Origin: Streptomyces pyxinae
GTDB lineage: Bacteria > Actinomycetota > Actinomycetes > Streptomycetales > Streptomycetaceae
Reading direction: 5' to 3'
Length of the DNA stretch: 64,000 bases
NCBI RefSeq assembly: GCF_024756275.1
Contig: NZ_JANUGQ010000011.1
Location: 124,001-188,000 of the forward strand
A model generated the notes under the pieces. That model searched no databases. It saw only the letters and a list, made by a program, of their open reading frames with translations, and was not told where the DNA came from. Positions 42,091-50,170 of the stretch are shown here, piece after piece; positions within the stretch are counted from its first letter, which is position 1; each line of letters starts with the position of its first letter. The position numbers and the translations under genes are program-made.

Positions 42091-43053
42091 ATGGCTGAAG
42101 TTCTCGTCTACGTCGACCACGTGGACGGCGCCGTCCGCAAGCCCACCCTGGAGCTGCTGACCCTGGCCCGCCGCGTGGGCGAGCCGGTCGCCGTCGCCCT
42201 CGGCAGCGGCGCCGAGTCCACCGCCGCCGCGCTCGCCGAGCACGGCGCCGTCAAGGTCCTGACCGCCGACGCCCCCGAGTTCGCCGACTACCTCGTCGTA
42301 CCGAAGGTGGACGCGCTCCAGGCCGCGTACGAGGCCGTCTCGCCGGCCGCCGTGCTGGTCCCGTCCTCCGCCGAGGGCAAGGAGATCGCCGCCCGCCTCG
42401 CCGTCCGCATCGGCTCCGGTGTCATCACCGACGCCGTGGACCTGGAGGCCGGCGACGAGGGCCCGGTGGCCACCCAGTCGGTGTTCGCCGCCTCGTACTC
42501 CACCAAGTCCCGTGTCTCCAAGGGCACTCCGGTCATCACGGTCAAGCCGAACTCGGCCGCCGTCGAGGCCGCCCCGGCCGCGGGCACCGTGGAGGCCCTC
42601 TCGGTCTCCTTCTCCGCGCAGGCCACCGGCACCAAGGTCGTCTCCCGCACCCCGCGCGAGTCGACCGGCCGCCCCGAGCTGACCGAGGCCGCGATCGTGG
42701 TCTCCGGCGGCCGTGGTGTCAACGGTGCCGAGAACTTCGCGATCATCGAGGCGCTGGCCGACTCGCTCGGTGCCGCCGTCGGCGCCTCCCGCGCCGCCGT
42801 GGACGCCGGCTGGTACCCGCACGCCAGCCAGGTCGGCCAGACCGGCAAGTCGGTCTCGCCGCAGCTGTACATCGCCTCCGGCATCTCCGGCGCGATCCAG
42901 CACCGCGCCGGTATGCAGACCTCGAAGACCATCGTGGCCATCAACAAGGACGCCGAGGCCCCGATCTTCGACCTGGTCGACTACGGCGTGGTCGGCGACC
43001 TCTTCGAGGTCGTCCCGCAGCTGACCGAGGAGGTCAAGTCCCGCAAGGGCTGA
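42091..43053 (+). CDS. etfA: electron transfer flavoprotein alpha subunit
   Basis: A 320-residue EtfA (FixB) protein. The N-terminal domain AEVLVYVDHVDGAVRKPTLE is followed by the FAD domain with GRGVNGAENFAIIEALAD, VGASRAAVDAGWYPHASQVGQTGK, SPQLYIASGISGAIQHRAGM and NKDAEAPIFDLVDYGVVGDL, all conserved FAD contacts. It pairs with EtfB. The 135-base gap between the genes includes ggagag-type sequence before the ATG. A strong hairpin terminator follows 75 bases after the stop. Confidence 0.97.
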   Translation: MAEVLVYVDHVDGAVRKPTLELLTLARRVGEPVAVALGSGAESTAAALAEHGAVKVLTADAPEFADYLVVPKVDALQAAYEAVSPAAVLVPSSAEGKEIAARLAVRIGSGVITDAVDLEAGDEGPVATQSVFAASYSTKSRVSKGTPVITVKPNSAAVEAAPAAGTVEALSVSFSAQATGTKVVSRTPRESTGRPELTEAAIVVSGGRGVNGAENFAIIEALADSLGAAVGASRAAVDAGWYPHASQVGQTGKSVSPQLYIASGISGAIQHRAGMQTSKTIVAINKDAEAPIFDLVDYGVVGDLFEVVPQLTEEVKSRKG

Positions 43054-43127
43054 CCCCGTTCCGGCGCAGCCGGTGCGTCCCGGCGGGTACGGGACGGCCG
43101 GCCGGGCCGGTGTGACGGAAACCGGCA

Positions 43128-43161
43128 GGGGCCGCGCGGTGCACGCTCACCGCGCGGCCCC
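43128..43161 (+). terminator. hairpin terminator after etfBA
   Basis: GGGGCCGCGCGGTG, a 6-base loop cacgct, and its exact reverse complement form a 14-base-pair stem, followed by cgtttcgttcc. Confidence 0.85.
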
Positions 43162-43221
43162 GCGCCGTTTCGTTCCGGTGGTTCCGGTCGTTCCGGGCGC
43201 GCCCGATCGTCCCGAGGACCG

Positions 43222-43251
43222 TTGACGCCCCGGAGCGAGGACGGATAGCTT
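43222..43251 (+). promoter_or_regulatory. promoter of the DUF6986 gene
   Basis: TTGACG (43222-43227) and TAGCTT (43246-43251) with an 18-base spacer, about 64 bases before the start codon. Confidence 0.6.
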
Positions 43252-43314
43252 CGCGATGCGGATGCTGGATTCCGTTGAGTGAAATACCGGCTCGGGTGTG
43301 CGGAGGGTACGGGA

Positions 43315-44628
43315 ATGGCGCAGCAGGAAACGGCGAAGCCGGCGGTGGCGACGAGCCTCGCGAGCGGGGTGGCCGAGCGGATCGGGGCCGATCTCGGGCC
43401 GGTCGACGCCGAGCTGGCCCGCCGCTACCCCGGGGACCCCGGCACCCGCCAGCCCGTCCACACCGTGTACGTGCCCGGTGAGACCTTCACCGCCGGGACC
43501 GTCCGCTCCTGGGGCGACCGGGCGCTCGCCGCGCTGGACGAGCACGCCCCGGACGCCGCCGCCCTCGCGGCCGTACTGGACCTGCCGGAGGAGCGGGCCG
43601 GGGAGGTGTACGCGCGCGTCCGGGCCAAGCTGGAGCGGGAGCCGGTGGAAGACCTGCGCGTCGACTTCGAGGACGGCTACGGCGGCCGGGACGACGCCCA
43701 GGAGGACGCCGACGCCGCCCGGGCCGCCCGGCTGATCGCGGAGGCGTACGCGAACGGCACCGCCGCCCCGTACATGGGCATCCGGATGAAGTGCCTGGAG
43801 GCCGCCGTGCGCGACCGGGCCATCCGGACGCTGGACGTCTTCCTCACCGGGCTGATGGAGGCCGGGGGACTGCCGGACGGCCTGGTCCTCACCCTGCCCA
43901 AGGTCACCTACGCCGAGCAGGTCACCGCCATGGTCCGGCTGGCGGAGGAGTTCGAGCGGACGCACGGACTGCCGGCCGGCCGGATCGGCTTCGAGATCCA
44001 GATCGAGACCAGCCAGGCCGTGCTGGCCGCCGACGGCACCGCCACCGTCGCCCGGATGATCGGCGCCGCCGAGGGCCGGGCCACCGGCCTGCACTACGGC
44101 ACCTTCGACTACAGCGCCTGTCTGGGGGTCTCCGCCGCCCACCAGGCGAGCGACCACCCGGCCGCCGACCACGCCAAGGCGATCATGCAGGTGGCCGCCG
44201 CGGGCACGGGGGTACGGGTCTCCGACGGTTCCACCAATGTCCTCCCGGTCGGACCGACGGCCCGGGTGCACGACGCCTGGCGGCTCCACTACGGCCTCAC
44301 CCGCCGCGCCCTGGCCCGCGCCTACTACCAGGGCTGGGACATGCACCCCGGCCACCTGCCCACCCGGTACGCGGCCGTCTTCGCCTTCTACCGCGAGGGC
44401 TGTGAGGCCGCCGCCGCCCGGCTGGCCGCCTATGCCGGCCGGGCCGGCGGAGACGTCATGGACGAGCCCGCCACCGCCAAGGCGCTCAGCTCCTATCTGC
44501 TGCGCGGCATCGACTGCGGGGCCCTGGACACCGCCGAGGTCGCCCGCCTGACCGGCCTCACCCGCGCCGACCTCGACGCCTACGCCACCCCCCGCCGGGC
44601 CGGCCTCACCCGCACCGCCGCAGCCTGA
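43315..44628 (+). CDS. DUF6986 protein, HpcH/HpaI aldolase / citrate-lyase-like
   Basis: A 437-residue TIM-barrel protein related to citrate lyase beta subunits and HpcH aldolases, group DUF6986 (from memory). DLRVDFEDGYG has the metal-binding Asp/Glu pair, MGIRMKCLE the conserved Arg, VLTLPKVTYAEQ and GFEIQIETSQAVL supply the acidic ligand Glu, and HYGTFDYSACLG is a family signature. It probably cleaves a 2-oxo or beta-hydroxy acyl substrate. The ATG at 43315 has ggaggg seven bases upstream; GTG 43279 is an alternative. Similar genes sit near purine-catabolism operons in streptomycetes, but not here. Confidence 0.85.
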   Translation: MAQQETAKPAVATSLASGVAERIGADLGPVDAELARRYPGDPGTRQPVHTVYVPGETFTAGTVRSWGDRALAALDEHAPDAAALAAVLDLPEERAGEVYARVRAKLEREPVEDLRVDFEDGYGGRDDAQEDADAARAARLIAEAYANGTAAPYMGIRMKCLEAAVRDRAIRTLDVFLTGLMEAGGLPDGLVLTLPKVTYAEQVTAMVRLAEEFERTHGLPAGRIGFEIQIETSQAVLAADGTATVARMIGAAEGRATGLHYGTFDYSACLGVSAAHQASDHPAADHAKAIMQVAAAGTGVRVSDGSTNVLPVGPTARVHDAWRLHYGLTRRALARAYYQGWDMHPGHLPTRYAAVFAFYREGCEAAAARLAAYAGRAGGDVMDEPATAKALSSYLLRGIDCGALDTAEVARLTGLTRADLDAYATPRRAGLTRTAAA

Positions 44629-45252
44629 GCCGGACCGGGCGGACGGCGGGGCGGGCCGGCCAGGCCGGTGGCCGACCGCCGGGCCCGGCCGGGCGTCTGC
44701 GGTTGGGGCGGGTGTCCGGGTCGGCCGGGCGTACGGCCGGCGCCTACGGGCCGGCCGGGCCGGTCACCGGGAGCCTCCGGTCCCGGCCGGGCGCCGGGCC
44801 CGGGGCCGACTGCCTGGTGGGCCCGGGCCGGGCGGCCGCGATTGGGGCGGGTGCCCGGCGGTCCCGGCCGGGTGTGCGGGCTGGTGCCCCTGGCCGGGCG
44901 GACGCGCCTCCTGCCGGGCGGTCCGGTCCTGGCCGGATGCCCGGGGCGCGGACGGGCGGCAGTTCCGGAGCCGCGCGGGCCCCGGGACCGGGCGGCCGCG
45001 ATGACGGCCGTACGACCCGTGCCCATGGGCGGACCCGGCTGTCCCCGGGGCTCCCGGTCCCGGCCGCGCGGGCTCCGTTCCCGGCCGGGTGGTCCTGGTC
45101 CCGGCCGTACGGGCCCCGGTCCCCGCCGTGCGGCGCCCCGGCGCCGGCCGGGCGTACGGCCGGTGCCTAAGGGTCGTCCCGGCCGGCCCCTGGCAGCCCC
45201 CGGTCCCGGCCGGGCGGCCCTCGGGCCTGCCCGGGTGCCAGGCGCCCGGGGC
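44629..45252. repeat. GC-rich intergenic region with degenerate repeats
   Basis: Some 620 bases without a convincing gene. tcccggccgggc recurs at least seven times, gcggttggggcgggtg has a near-copy at 44839, and gcgtacggccggcgcctacggg near 44729 reappears almost intact near 45150. At 44950-44980 a stretch resembles the 3' end of the neighbouring LacI-type gene (ggcggcagttccggagccgc against ggtggcagttcgccggagccgc). Confidence 0.5.
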
Positions 45253-46281
45253 TCAGGCGGGTGGCAGTTCGCCGGAGCCGCGTGGGATCAGCCGGGTCGG
45301 CAGCTCCAGGCGGGCCGGGGGCTCGCCCGAGCCGTCGAGCCGGCGGAACAGCCGCTCGGCGGCCGTACGGCCCAGCGCCGCCGAGTCCTGGGCGACCACC
45401 GTGATCCCCAGCAGATCGGCCAGCTCGATGTCGTCGAAGCTCACCAGCGCCACCGGGCGCGACCGCCCGGCCAGCTCCCGTACGGCCGTCACGGTCACCC
45501 GGTTGTTGCCCGCGAAGAGCGCCGTCACCGGATCGGGCCCGGCCAGCATCGCGGCCAGCGCCTCCCGGACCCGGCCCGGCTCCGTCGAGCCCAGCGACAC
45601 CCAGCCGTCCGCCACCGCGAGACCCGCGTCCGCCATCGCCGCCCGGTAGCCGCGCAGCCGCTCCACCGCCGTGTGGATGCGCGGCTGGTCCCCGATGAAG
45701 CCGATCCGCCGGTGGCCGTGCGCGATCAGATGGGCCACCCCGGCCCGGGCCCCGCCGAAGCTGTCGGTCAGCACGGTGTCCACCTCGATTCGGCCGGCCG
45801 GCCGGTCCACGAAGACGGTGGCCACCCCGGCGCGCAGCTCGGGCTCCAGATAGCGGTGGTCGGTACCGGCCGGGATCACTATCAGCCCGTCCACCCGGCG
45901 CGCGCAGAACGCCAGCACCAACTCCTGCTCCCGGCCCGGGTCCTCGGCGCTGGAACCGTTGATGAGCAGCGCCCCGTGGGCCCTGGCGACCTCCTCCACG
46001 GCCCGGCTCAGCGGCCCGTAGAAGGGGTTCGCCAGATCCTCCAGGACCAGGCCGATCGAGGCGGTCCGCCCCTTGCGCAGCACCCGAGCGCTGTCGTTCC
46101 GCCGGAAGCCCAGCGCCTCGATGGCCTCCTGGACCCGCCGCTCGGTGTCCGCCGTGACACCCGGCTCCCCGTTCACCACCCGGGAGACGGTCTTCAGGCC
46201 CACGCCCGCCCGGGCGGCCACGTCCTTCATGGTGGGCCGGCTGCCGTAGCGGTGGGCGGGGCGGCGGGCGATGTCGGCCAC
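45253..46281 (-). CDS. LacI-family transcriptional regulator
   Basis: A 342-residue repressor. The LacI headpiece PTMKDVAARAGVGLKTVSRVVNGEPGV is followed by the hinge RRNDSARVLRKGRT and a periplasmic-binding-like core (SIGLVLEDLANPFYGPL ... DGLIVIPAG ... VVAQDS). The GTG start (46281) follows aggacag. It is divergent from a ROK-family kinase gene with a perfect palindrome GACAACGTTGTC in between; that site has the centre and length of LacI-family operators. The ligand is probably a sugar related to the kinase substrate. Confidence 0.92.
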   Translation of the reverse strand: MADIARRPAHRYGSRPTMKDVAARAGVGLKTVSRVVNGEPGVTADTERRVQEAIEALGFRRNDSARVLRKGRTASIGLVLEDLANPFYGPLSRAVEEVARAHGALLINGSSAEDPGREQELVLAFCARRVDGLIVIPAGTDHRYLEPELRAGVATVFVDRPAGRIEVDTVLTDSFGGARAGVAHLIAHGHRRIGFIGDQPRIHTAVERLRGYRAAMADAGLAVADGWVSLGSTEPGRVREALAAMLAGPDPVTALFAGNNRVTVTAVRELAGRSRPVALVSFDDIELADLLGITVVAQDSAALGRTAAERLFRRLDGSGEPPARLELPTRLIPRGSGELPPA

Positions 46282-46490
46282 GTGAGCTGTCCTGTCGTCG
46301 GTCCGGTGTCCGGTGGGGCGGCGGGGGTACGGCCGGTACGGCGGTACCCGCGTACGGCTGGTCACGGCCGTACGGCTCCGTACGGCACGGCGGGCGGGAC
46401 GCCGCCCCGGGTGTCCGCCGGGACACTGGCGGACACCCGGCGGGCGCACGGCCCCGGTGCCCCGGGTCGTGGCGTCGAGCATAGGGCCTG

Positions 46491-46502
46491 GACAACGTTG
46501 TC
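46491..46502. promoter_or_regulatory. LacI-family operator
   Basis: GACAACGTTGTC is a perfect 12-base palindrome with the central CG typical of LacI-family operators, in the 314-base divergent interval. It sits 94 bases before the ROK start, next to an atagggc that could be a -10. Confidence 0.75.
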
Positions 46503-46595
46503 AGGGCGGGAGAGACTGAGCAAGAACATCACCGGCCGCGGCCCGTCCCGGGCCCGGATCCGCTACTCCGTCAGCTCACCCGGGGGATCCGACCG

Positions 46596-47555
46596 ATGTC
46601 TGCCCAGCTCGTCGCCGCGCTCGACATCGGCGGCACCAAGATCGCCGGCGCCCTGGTCGACGGCGACGGCGGCATTCTCGTCCGGGCCCGGCGCCCCACC
46701 CCGGCCCGGGAGGACGGCGAGACCGTGATGGGCGCGGTCGAAGCGGTGCTGGCCGAGCTGATGGCCGGCCCGCTCTGGTCCGGTGTCACCGCCCTCGGGA
46801 TCGGCAGCGCCGGACCGGTGGACGCCTCCACCGGTACGGTCAGCCCGGTCAATGTCCCGGGCTGGCGCGGGTTTCCGCTGGTCGAGCGGGCCCGGGCGGT
46901 CACGGGCGGGCTGCCGGTCCGCCTGGTCGGGGACGGCGTGGCCATGACCGCAGCCGAGCACTGGCGGGGCGCCGCCCAGGGGTACGACAACGCGCTCTGC
47001 CTCGTGGTCTCCACCGGCGTCGGCGGCGGACTGGTGCTGAACGGCCGGCTCCATCCGGGCCCCACCGGCAACGCCGGCCACATCGGGCACATCAGCGTCG
47101 AACTGGACGGCGACCCCTGCCCCTGCGGTTCGCGCGGCTGCGTCGAGCGGATCGCCAGCGGCCCCAACATCGCCCGCCGCGCCCTGGAGAACGGCTGGCG
47201 GCCCGCGCCCGGCGGCGACCCCGGCGCCGAGGCCGTCGCGGCGGCGGCCCGGGCGGGCGATCCGGTCGCGGTGGCCTCCTTCGAGCGGGCCGCCCGGGCG
47301 CTGGCCGCCGGCATCGCCGCCACCGCCACCCTGGTGGAGGTGGAGATCGCGGTGGTCGGCGGGGGGGTGGCCGGGGCGGGCGAGGTGCTCTTCGCCCCGC
47401 TGCGGCGGTCCCTCCGGGAGTACGCCGCGCTCTCCTTCGTCCACGGGCTGACCGTCGCCCCGGCCCGCGCTGGTACCGATGCCGGGCTGCTGGGCGCGGC
47501 CGCCGCCGCCCTGCCGGTGGCCCGCGACGACGCGCCCGCGAGCCTGCCCGGCTGA
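46596..47555 (+). CDS. ROK-family sugar kinase (glucokinase-like)
   Basis: A 319-residue ROK protein. ATP motif AALDIGGTKIAGALVDGDG, then VVSTGVGGGLVLNGR, the ROK signature and zinc cluster HIGHISVELDGDPCPCGSRGC (three Cys with the His), and VVGGGVAGAGEVLF. There is no N-terminal helix-turn-helix, so it is a kinase rather than a NagC/XylR-type repressor. It phosphorylates glucose or another hexose. The LacI-family regulator divergent from it probably controls it via the palindrome. The ATG follows gggggatcc, a modest ribosome binding site. Confidence 0.92.
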   Translation: MSAQLVAALDIGGTKIAGALVDGDGGILVRARRPTPAREDGETVMGAVEAVLAELMAGPLWSGVTALGIGSAGPVDASTGTVSPVNVPGWRGFPLVERARAVTGGLPVRLVGDGVAMTAAEHWRGAAQGYDNALCLVVSTGVGGGLVLNGRLHPGPTGNAGHIGHISVELDGDPCPCGSRGCVERIASGPNIARRALENGWRPAPGGDPGAEAVAAAARAGDPVAVASFERAARALAAGIAATATLVEVEIAVVGGGVAGAGEVLFAPLRRSLREYAALSFVHGLTVAPARAGTDAGLLGAAAAALPVARDDAPASLPG

Positions 47556-47574
47556 CCCGGGCCGACCCCGGCCC

Positions 47575-47650
47575 GCCGGTCCGGGCCGCCGCGCAACCGC
47601 CGGTCCGGGTCGCCGGTCCGGGTCGCCGCGCAACCGCCGGTCCGGTCCTG
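47575..47650. repeat. direct repeats downstream of the ROK gene
   Basis: gccgcgcaaccgccggtccg occurs twice, 37 bases apart, with ggtccgggtcgcc repeats in between. The rest of the 308-base gap before the P-loop/Nudix gene has no supported feature. Confidence 0.6.
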
Positions 47651-47863
47651 AGGGTTTCCGGCCCGGACCCCAGGGGCCCCGCCTCGGGCCGGGGGCCGCC
47701 CGGGGCGGTTCCGGCGTGTGCCCGGGAGAGCGGTGCGCCCGCGCTCCTGGGCGCACACGGCGCACGAGGGGCGCGAACAGCGCACTCGCCCTCCTGCCGG
47801 GCGCGGGTTTCCGTGGCAGGGTGAGGCGGGCAACCCACAGGGGGCTACCGAGGAGGGGGAACC

Positions 47864-48904
47864 GTGCTCGTCTGGATCAACGGTGCGTTCGGCGCAGGCA
47901 AGACCAGTGCCGCGCGGGAGCTGGTGGATCTGCTCCCGGACGGCACCCTGTACGACCCGGAGATCATCGGCGGAACGCTCGACCGGCTGCTGCCCCGGAA
48001 GCGGCTGGCGGAGGTGGACGACTGCCAGGACCTGCCGATCTGGCGCCGGATGGTGGTGGCCACGGCCGCCGCGCTGCTGGCCGAGGTCGGCGGGGTGCTG
48101 GTGGTACCCATGACCCTGCTGCGGCAGGAGTACCGGGACGAGATATTCGGTGGGCTCGCCGCCCGGCGGATTTCCGTCCGCCATGTCGTCCTGACCCCGG
48201 ACGAAACGATCCTTCGCGCCCGGATCGACGCCCGGCGGGAGCAGCAGGGGGACCCGGAGGCCGGCGAACGCGCCCGCCGCTGGGCCCGCGACCACATCGA
48301 ACCCTGCCGGGCCGCCCTGGCCGGCTGGCTGGGCGCCGACGCGTACGCCGTCGACAACGGCCCGCTGACGGCCCGGGAGACCGCGTGCGCGGTGGCGGAG
48401 GCGGTACGGAGCGGCGCCGCCGGGGAGGCGGGAATCGTCCAGACCCCGGAGCCGACCGGCGAGACCCTCGCGGCGGGCGTGCTGCTCTTCGACGAGCAGG
48501 ACCGGGTGCTGCTCGTGGACCCGACCTACAAACCCGGCTGGGAGTTCCCCGGCGGCGTGGTGGAGCCCGGCGAGGCCCCCGCGCGCGCCGGGCTCCGCGA
48601 GGTGGCCGAGGAGATCGGGCTTCAGCTGCCCGTCGTGCCCAAACTGCTGGTGGTCGACTGGGAACCGCCCCGGCCGCCCGGCTACGGCGGGCTGCGGCTG
48701 CTCTTCGACGGCGGCCGGCTCACCGGCAGCCAGACCGACCGGGTGCTGCTGCCCGCCACCGAGCTGCGCGGCTGGCGGTTCGTCACCGAGGCGGAGGCGT
48801 CCGGCATGCTGCCGCCGGTGCGGTACGAGCGGCTGCGCTGGGCCCTGCGCGCCCGGGAGCGCGGCACGGTGCTCAATCTGGAGGCGGGCGTCCCGGTCGG
48901 CTGA
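47864..48904 (+). CDS. P-loop kinase-like domain fused to a Nudix hydrolase
   Basis: A 346-residue two-domain protein. Residues 1-185 are an AAA/kinase-like P-loop domain: WINGAFGAGKTSAARELVDLL is Walker A, DDCQDLPIWRRM and VPMTLLRQEYRDEI resemble small-molecule kinases, with RARIDARREQQGDPEA a lid-like stretch. Residues 200-346 form a Nudix domain with an intact box GGVVEPGEAPARAGLREVAEEIGL from about 226 (all acidic catalytic residues present). The combination suggests a nucleotide or sugar phosphate that is phosphorylated then hydrolysed, or a bifunctional RNA/nucleotide enzyme; this is inference. GTG start with gaggaggggg. No neighbours with evident link. Confidence 0.88.
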   Translation: MLVWINGAFGAGKTSAARELVDLLPDGTLYDPEIIGGTLDRLLPRKRLAEVDDCQDLPIWRRMVVATAAALLAEVGGVLVVPMTLLRQEYRDEIFGGLAARRISVRHVVLTPDETILRARIDARREQQGDPEAGERARRWARDHIEPCRAALAGWLGADAYAVDNGPLTARETACAVAEAVRSGAAGEAGIVQTPEPTGETLAAGVLLFDEQDRVLLVDPTYKPGWEFPGGVVEPGEAPARAGLREVAEEIGLQLPVVPKLLVVDWEPPRPPGYGGLRLLFDGGRLTGSQTDRVLLPATELRGWRFVTEAEASGMLPPVRYERLRWALRARERGTVLNLEAGVPVG

Positions 48905-49009
48905 GGCCGCCCCCTGTCTCCCGTCCCGTGCCGCGCCGACGGCCCCGGGGCGGCCGGACACCCCAGCGGCCCGGCCACGCGTCCGGGCGGACCTGCGCCC
49001 GCCGGACCG

Positions 49010-49190
49010 CGCTCCCGCACGGTACCGGCGGGCTCGGCGGGACGGTGAGCCCGTACCGGTACGGCGGTGACTCCCGGACGGGCGGCACCGGTCCGGGCAC
49101 CGGTGCCTCGCCGGCCGCCCGGCGCGTCCCGCTCGGCGGCCGGTTCCCGGAGCCGTACAGCCGTACCATCGCGCGAGCGCGGCCGGACAC
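49010..49190 (-). pseudogene. decayed partial copy of the neighbouring MBL hydrolase gene
   Basis: The minus-strand reading GEAPVPGPVPPVRESPPY, then GLTVPPSPPV, matches GEAPVPEPVLLDWEIPLY, then GLTVPPAPPA, of the MBL gene at about 49600-49710. The DNA stays alignable for roughly 150 bases around 49040-49190 against 49610-49760. The copy is truncated and has lost the metal ligands, so it is a fragment from duplication and decay. Confidence 0.65.
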
Positions 49191-49275
49191 CGGGCCGAGC
49201 CGGCCGGACACCCGGACCGACCAGGCCGGACACCCGCCCAGCCTGGTCATGCCTCCGGGCGCGGCGTCCGCCGGA

Positions 49276-50004
49276 TCACGCTCCGGGCGCGGCGTCCCGC
49301 TCGGCGGCCTCACGCAGCAGGGCCGCCGCGTCCGCCGTCACCGGATCGCCGTGCCCGCAGCACACGGTCTCCGGAGCCAGCCCGGCCATCGCCCGCATCG
49401 ACTCCTTGGCCCGCTCCCGGTCCACATGGAACACACCCAGTGTCACGCCCCGCACCGAGGCCACCGTGTCCCCGGTGAACAGCACCCCGTGGCGCGGCAG
49501 ATGGATCGCCATCGAACCGTCGGTGTGCCCTGGCGTGTGCACCGCTCGGGCCCCGTCCCCGAAGCCGAGCTCCTCGCCGTCGGCCACCTCCCGATCCACC
49601 CGGGCCGGCGGCGCCGGCGGCACGGTCAGCCCGTGCTCGTACAGCGGTATCTCCCAGTCCAGCAGCACCGGTTCGGGCACCGGCGCCTCGCCCCGGACGA
49701 CCGGGGCGTCCCGCCCGTGGGCCAGGATCTCGGAGCCGTACCGCCGGGCGAGTTCACCCGCCGCGCCGACATGGTCGCGGTGGCAGTGGGTCAGCACGAT
49801 CCGGCGCAGCCGCTCCGGCTCCAGACCCAGGCTCCGTATCCCCTCCGCGATGGTCTCCGCCGCACCCGCCCAGCCCGCGTCGATCAGGGTCAGCTCCTGA
49901 TCGTCCCCCCGCACGTCATGTATGTCTCCGTCGCGCCAGAGGTACGCCTGGCCGATGGGAAAGCGCAGCAGATGCAGCCGCGGCCGCACTTCGATGATCT
50001 TCAT
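49276..50004 (-). CDS. MBL-fold metallo-hydrolase
   Basis: A 242-residue metallo-beta-lactamase-fold hydrolase. LTHCHRDHVGAAGELARR carries the HxHxDH metal site (the first His-Cys-His variant is retained), LTLIDAGWAG precedes it, VHTPGHTDGSMAIHL has the next His, LFTGDT the bridging Asp, and VCCGHGDPV the last His. The group covers glyoxalase-II-like and lactonase-like enzymes; the substrate is not clear. ATG at 50004. A decayed copy of its middle part lies just downstream. Confidence 0.9.
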   Translation of the reverse strand: MKIIEVRPRLHLLRFPIGQAYLWRDGDIHDVRGDDQELTLIDAGWAGAAETIAEGIRSLGLEPERLRRIVLTHCHRDHVGAAGELARRYGSEILAHGRDAPVVRGEAPVPEPVLLDWEIPLYEHGLTVPPAPPARVDREVADGEELGFGDGARAVHTPGHTDGSMAIHLPRHGVLFTGDTVASVRGVTLGVFHVDRERAKESMRAMAGLAPETVCCGHGDPVTADAAALLREAAERDAAPGA

Positions 50005-50075
50005 GCGCGGAGCCTAGGAGTCCGGACCCGCCGGCCGTCACCGATTACGCCCAGCGCGTTGTCCGCGCACAGCGA

Positions 50076-50115
50076 AGCCCCCGGGCACGGGCCGAACGGC
50101 CCGCGCCCGGGGGCT
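50076..50115 (-). terminator. hairpin terminator of the CdtB/VCBS operon
   Basis: AGCCCCCGGGC and GCCCGGGGGCT form a perfect 11-base-pair outer stem, with GGGCC/GGCCC pairing inside, 55 bases after the stop of the CdtB-like gene on the minus strand. Confidence 0.85.
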
Positions 50116-50170
50116 CCTCACGGCCGGTCACGCCGGGCCGGCCGGCCCCCCGCGACCGGCGTCCCGCGCG

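Noticed and set aside
44668..46728. Long forward frame opposite the LacI gene
   Set aside because: Repeat-driven Gly/Arg/Pro-rich translation, antisense to a clear LacI-family gene.
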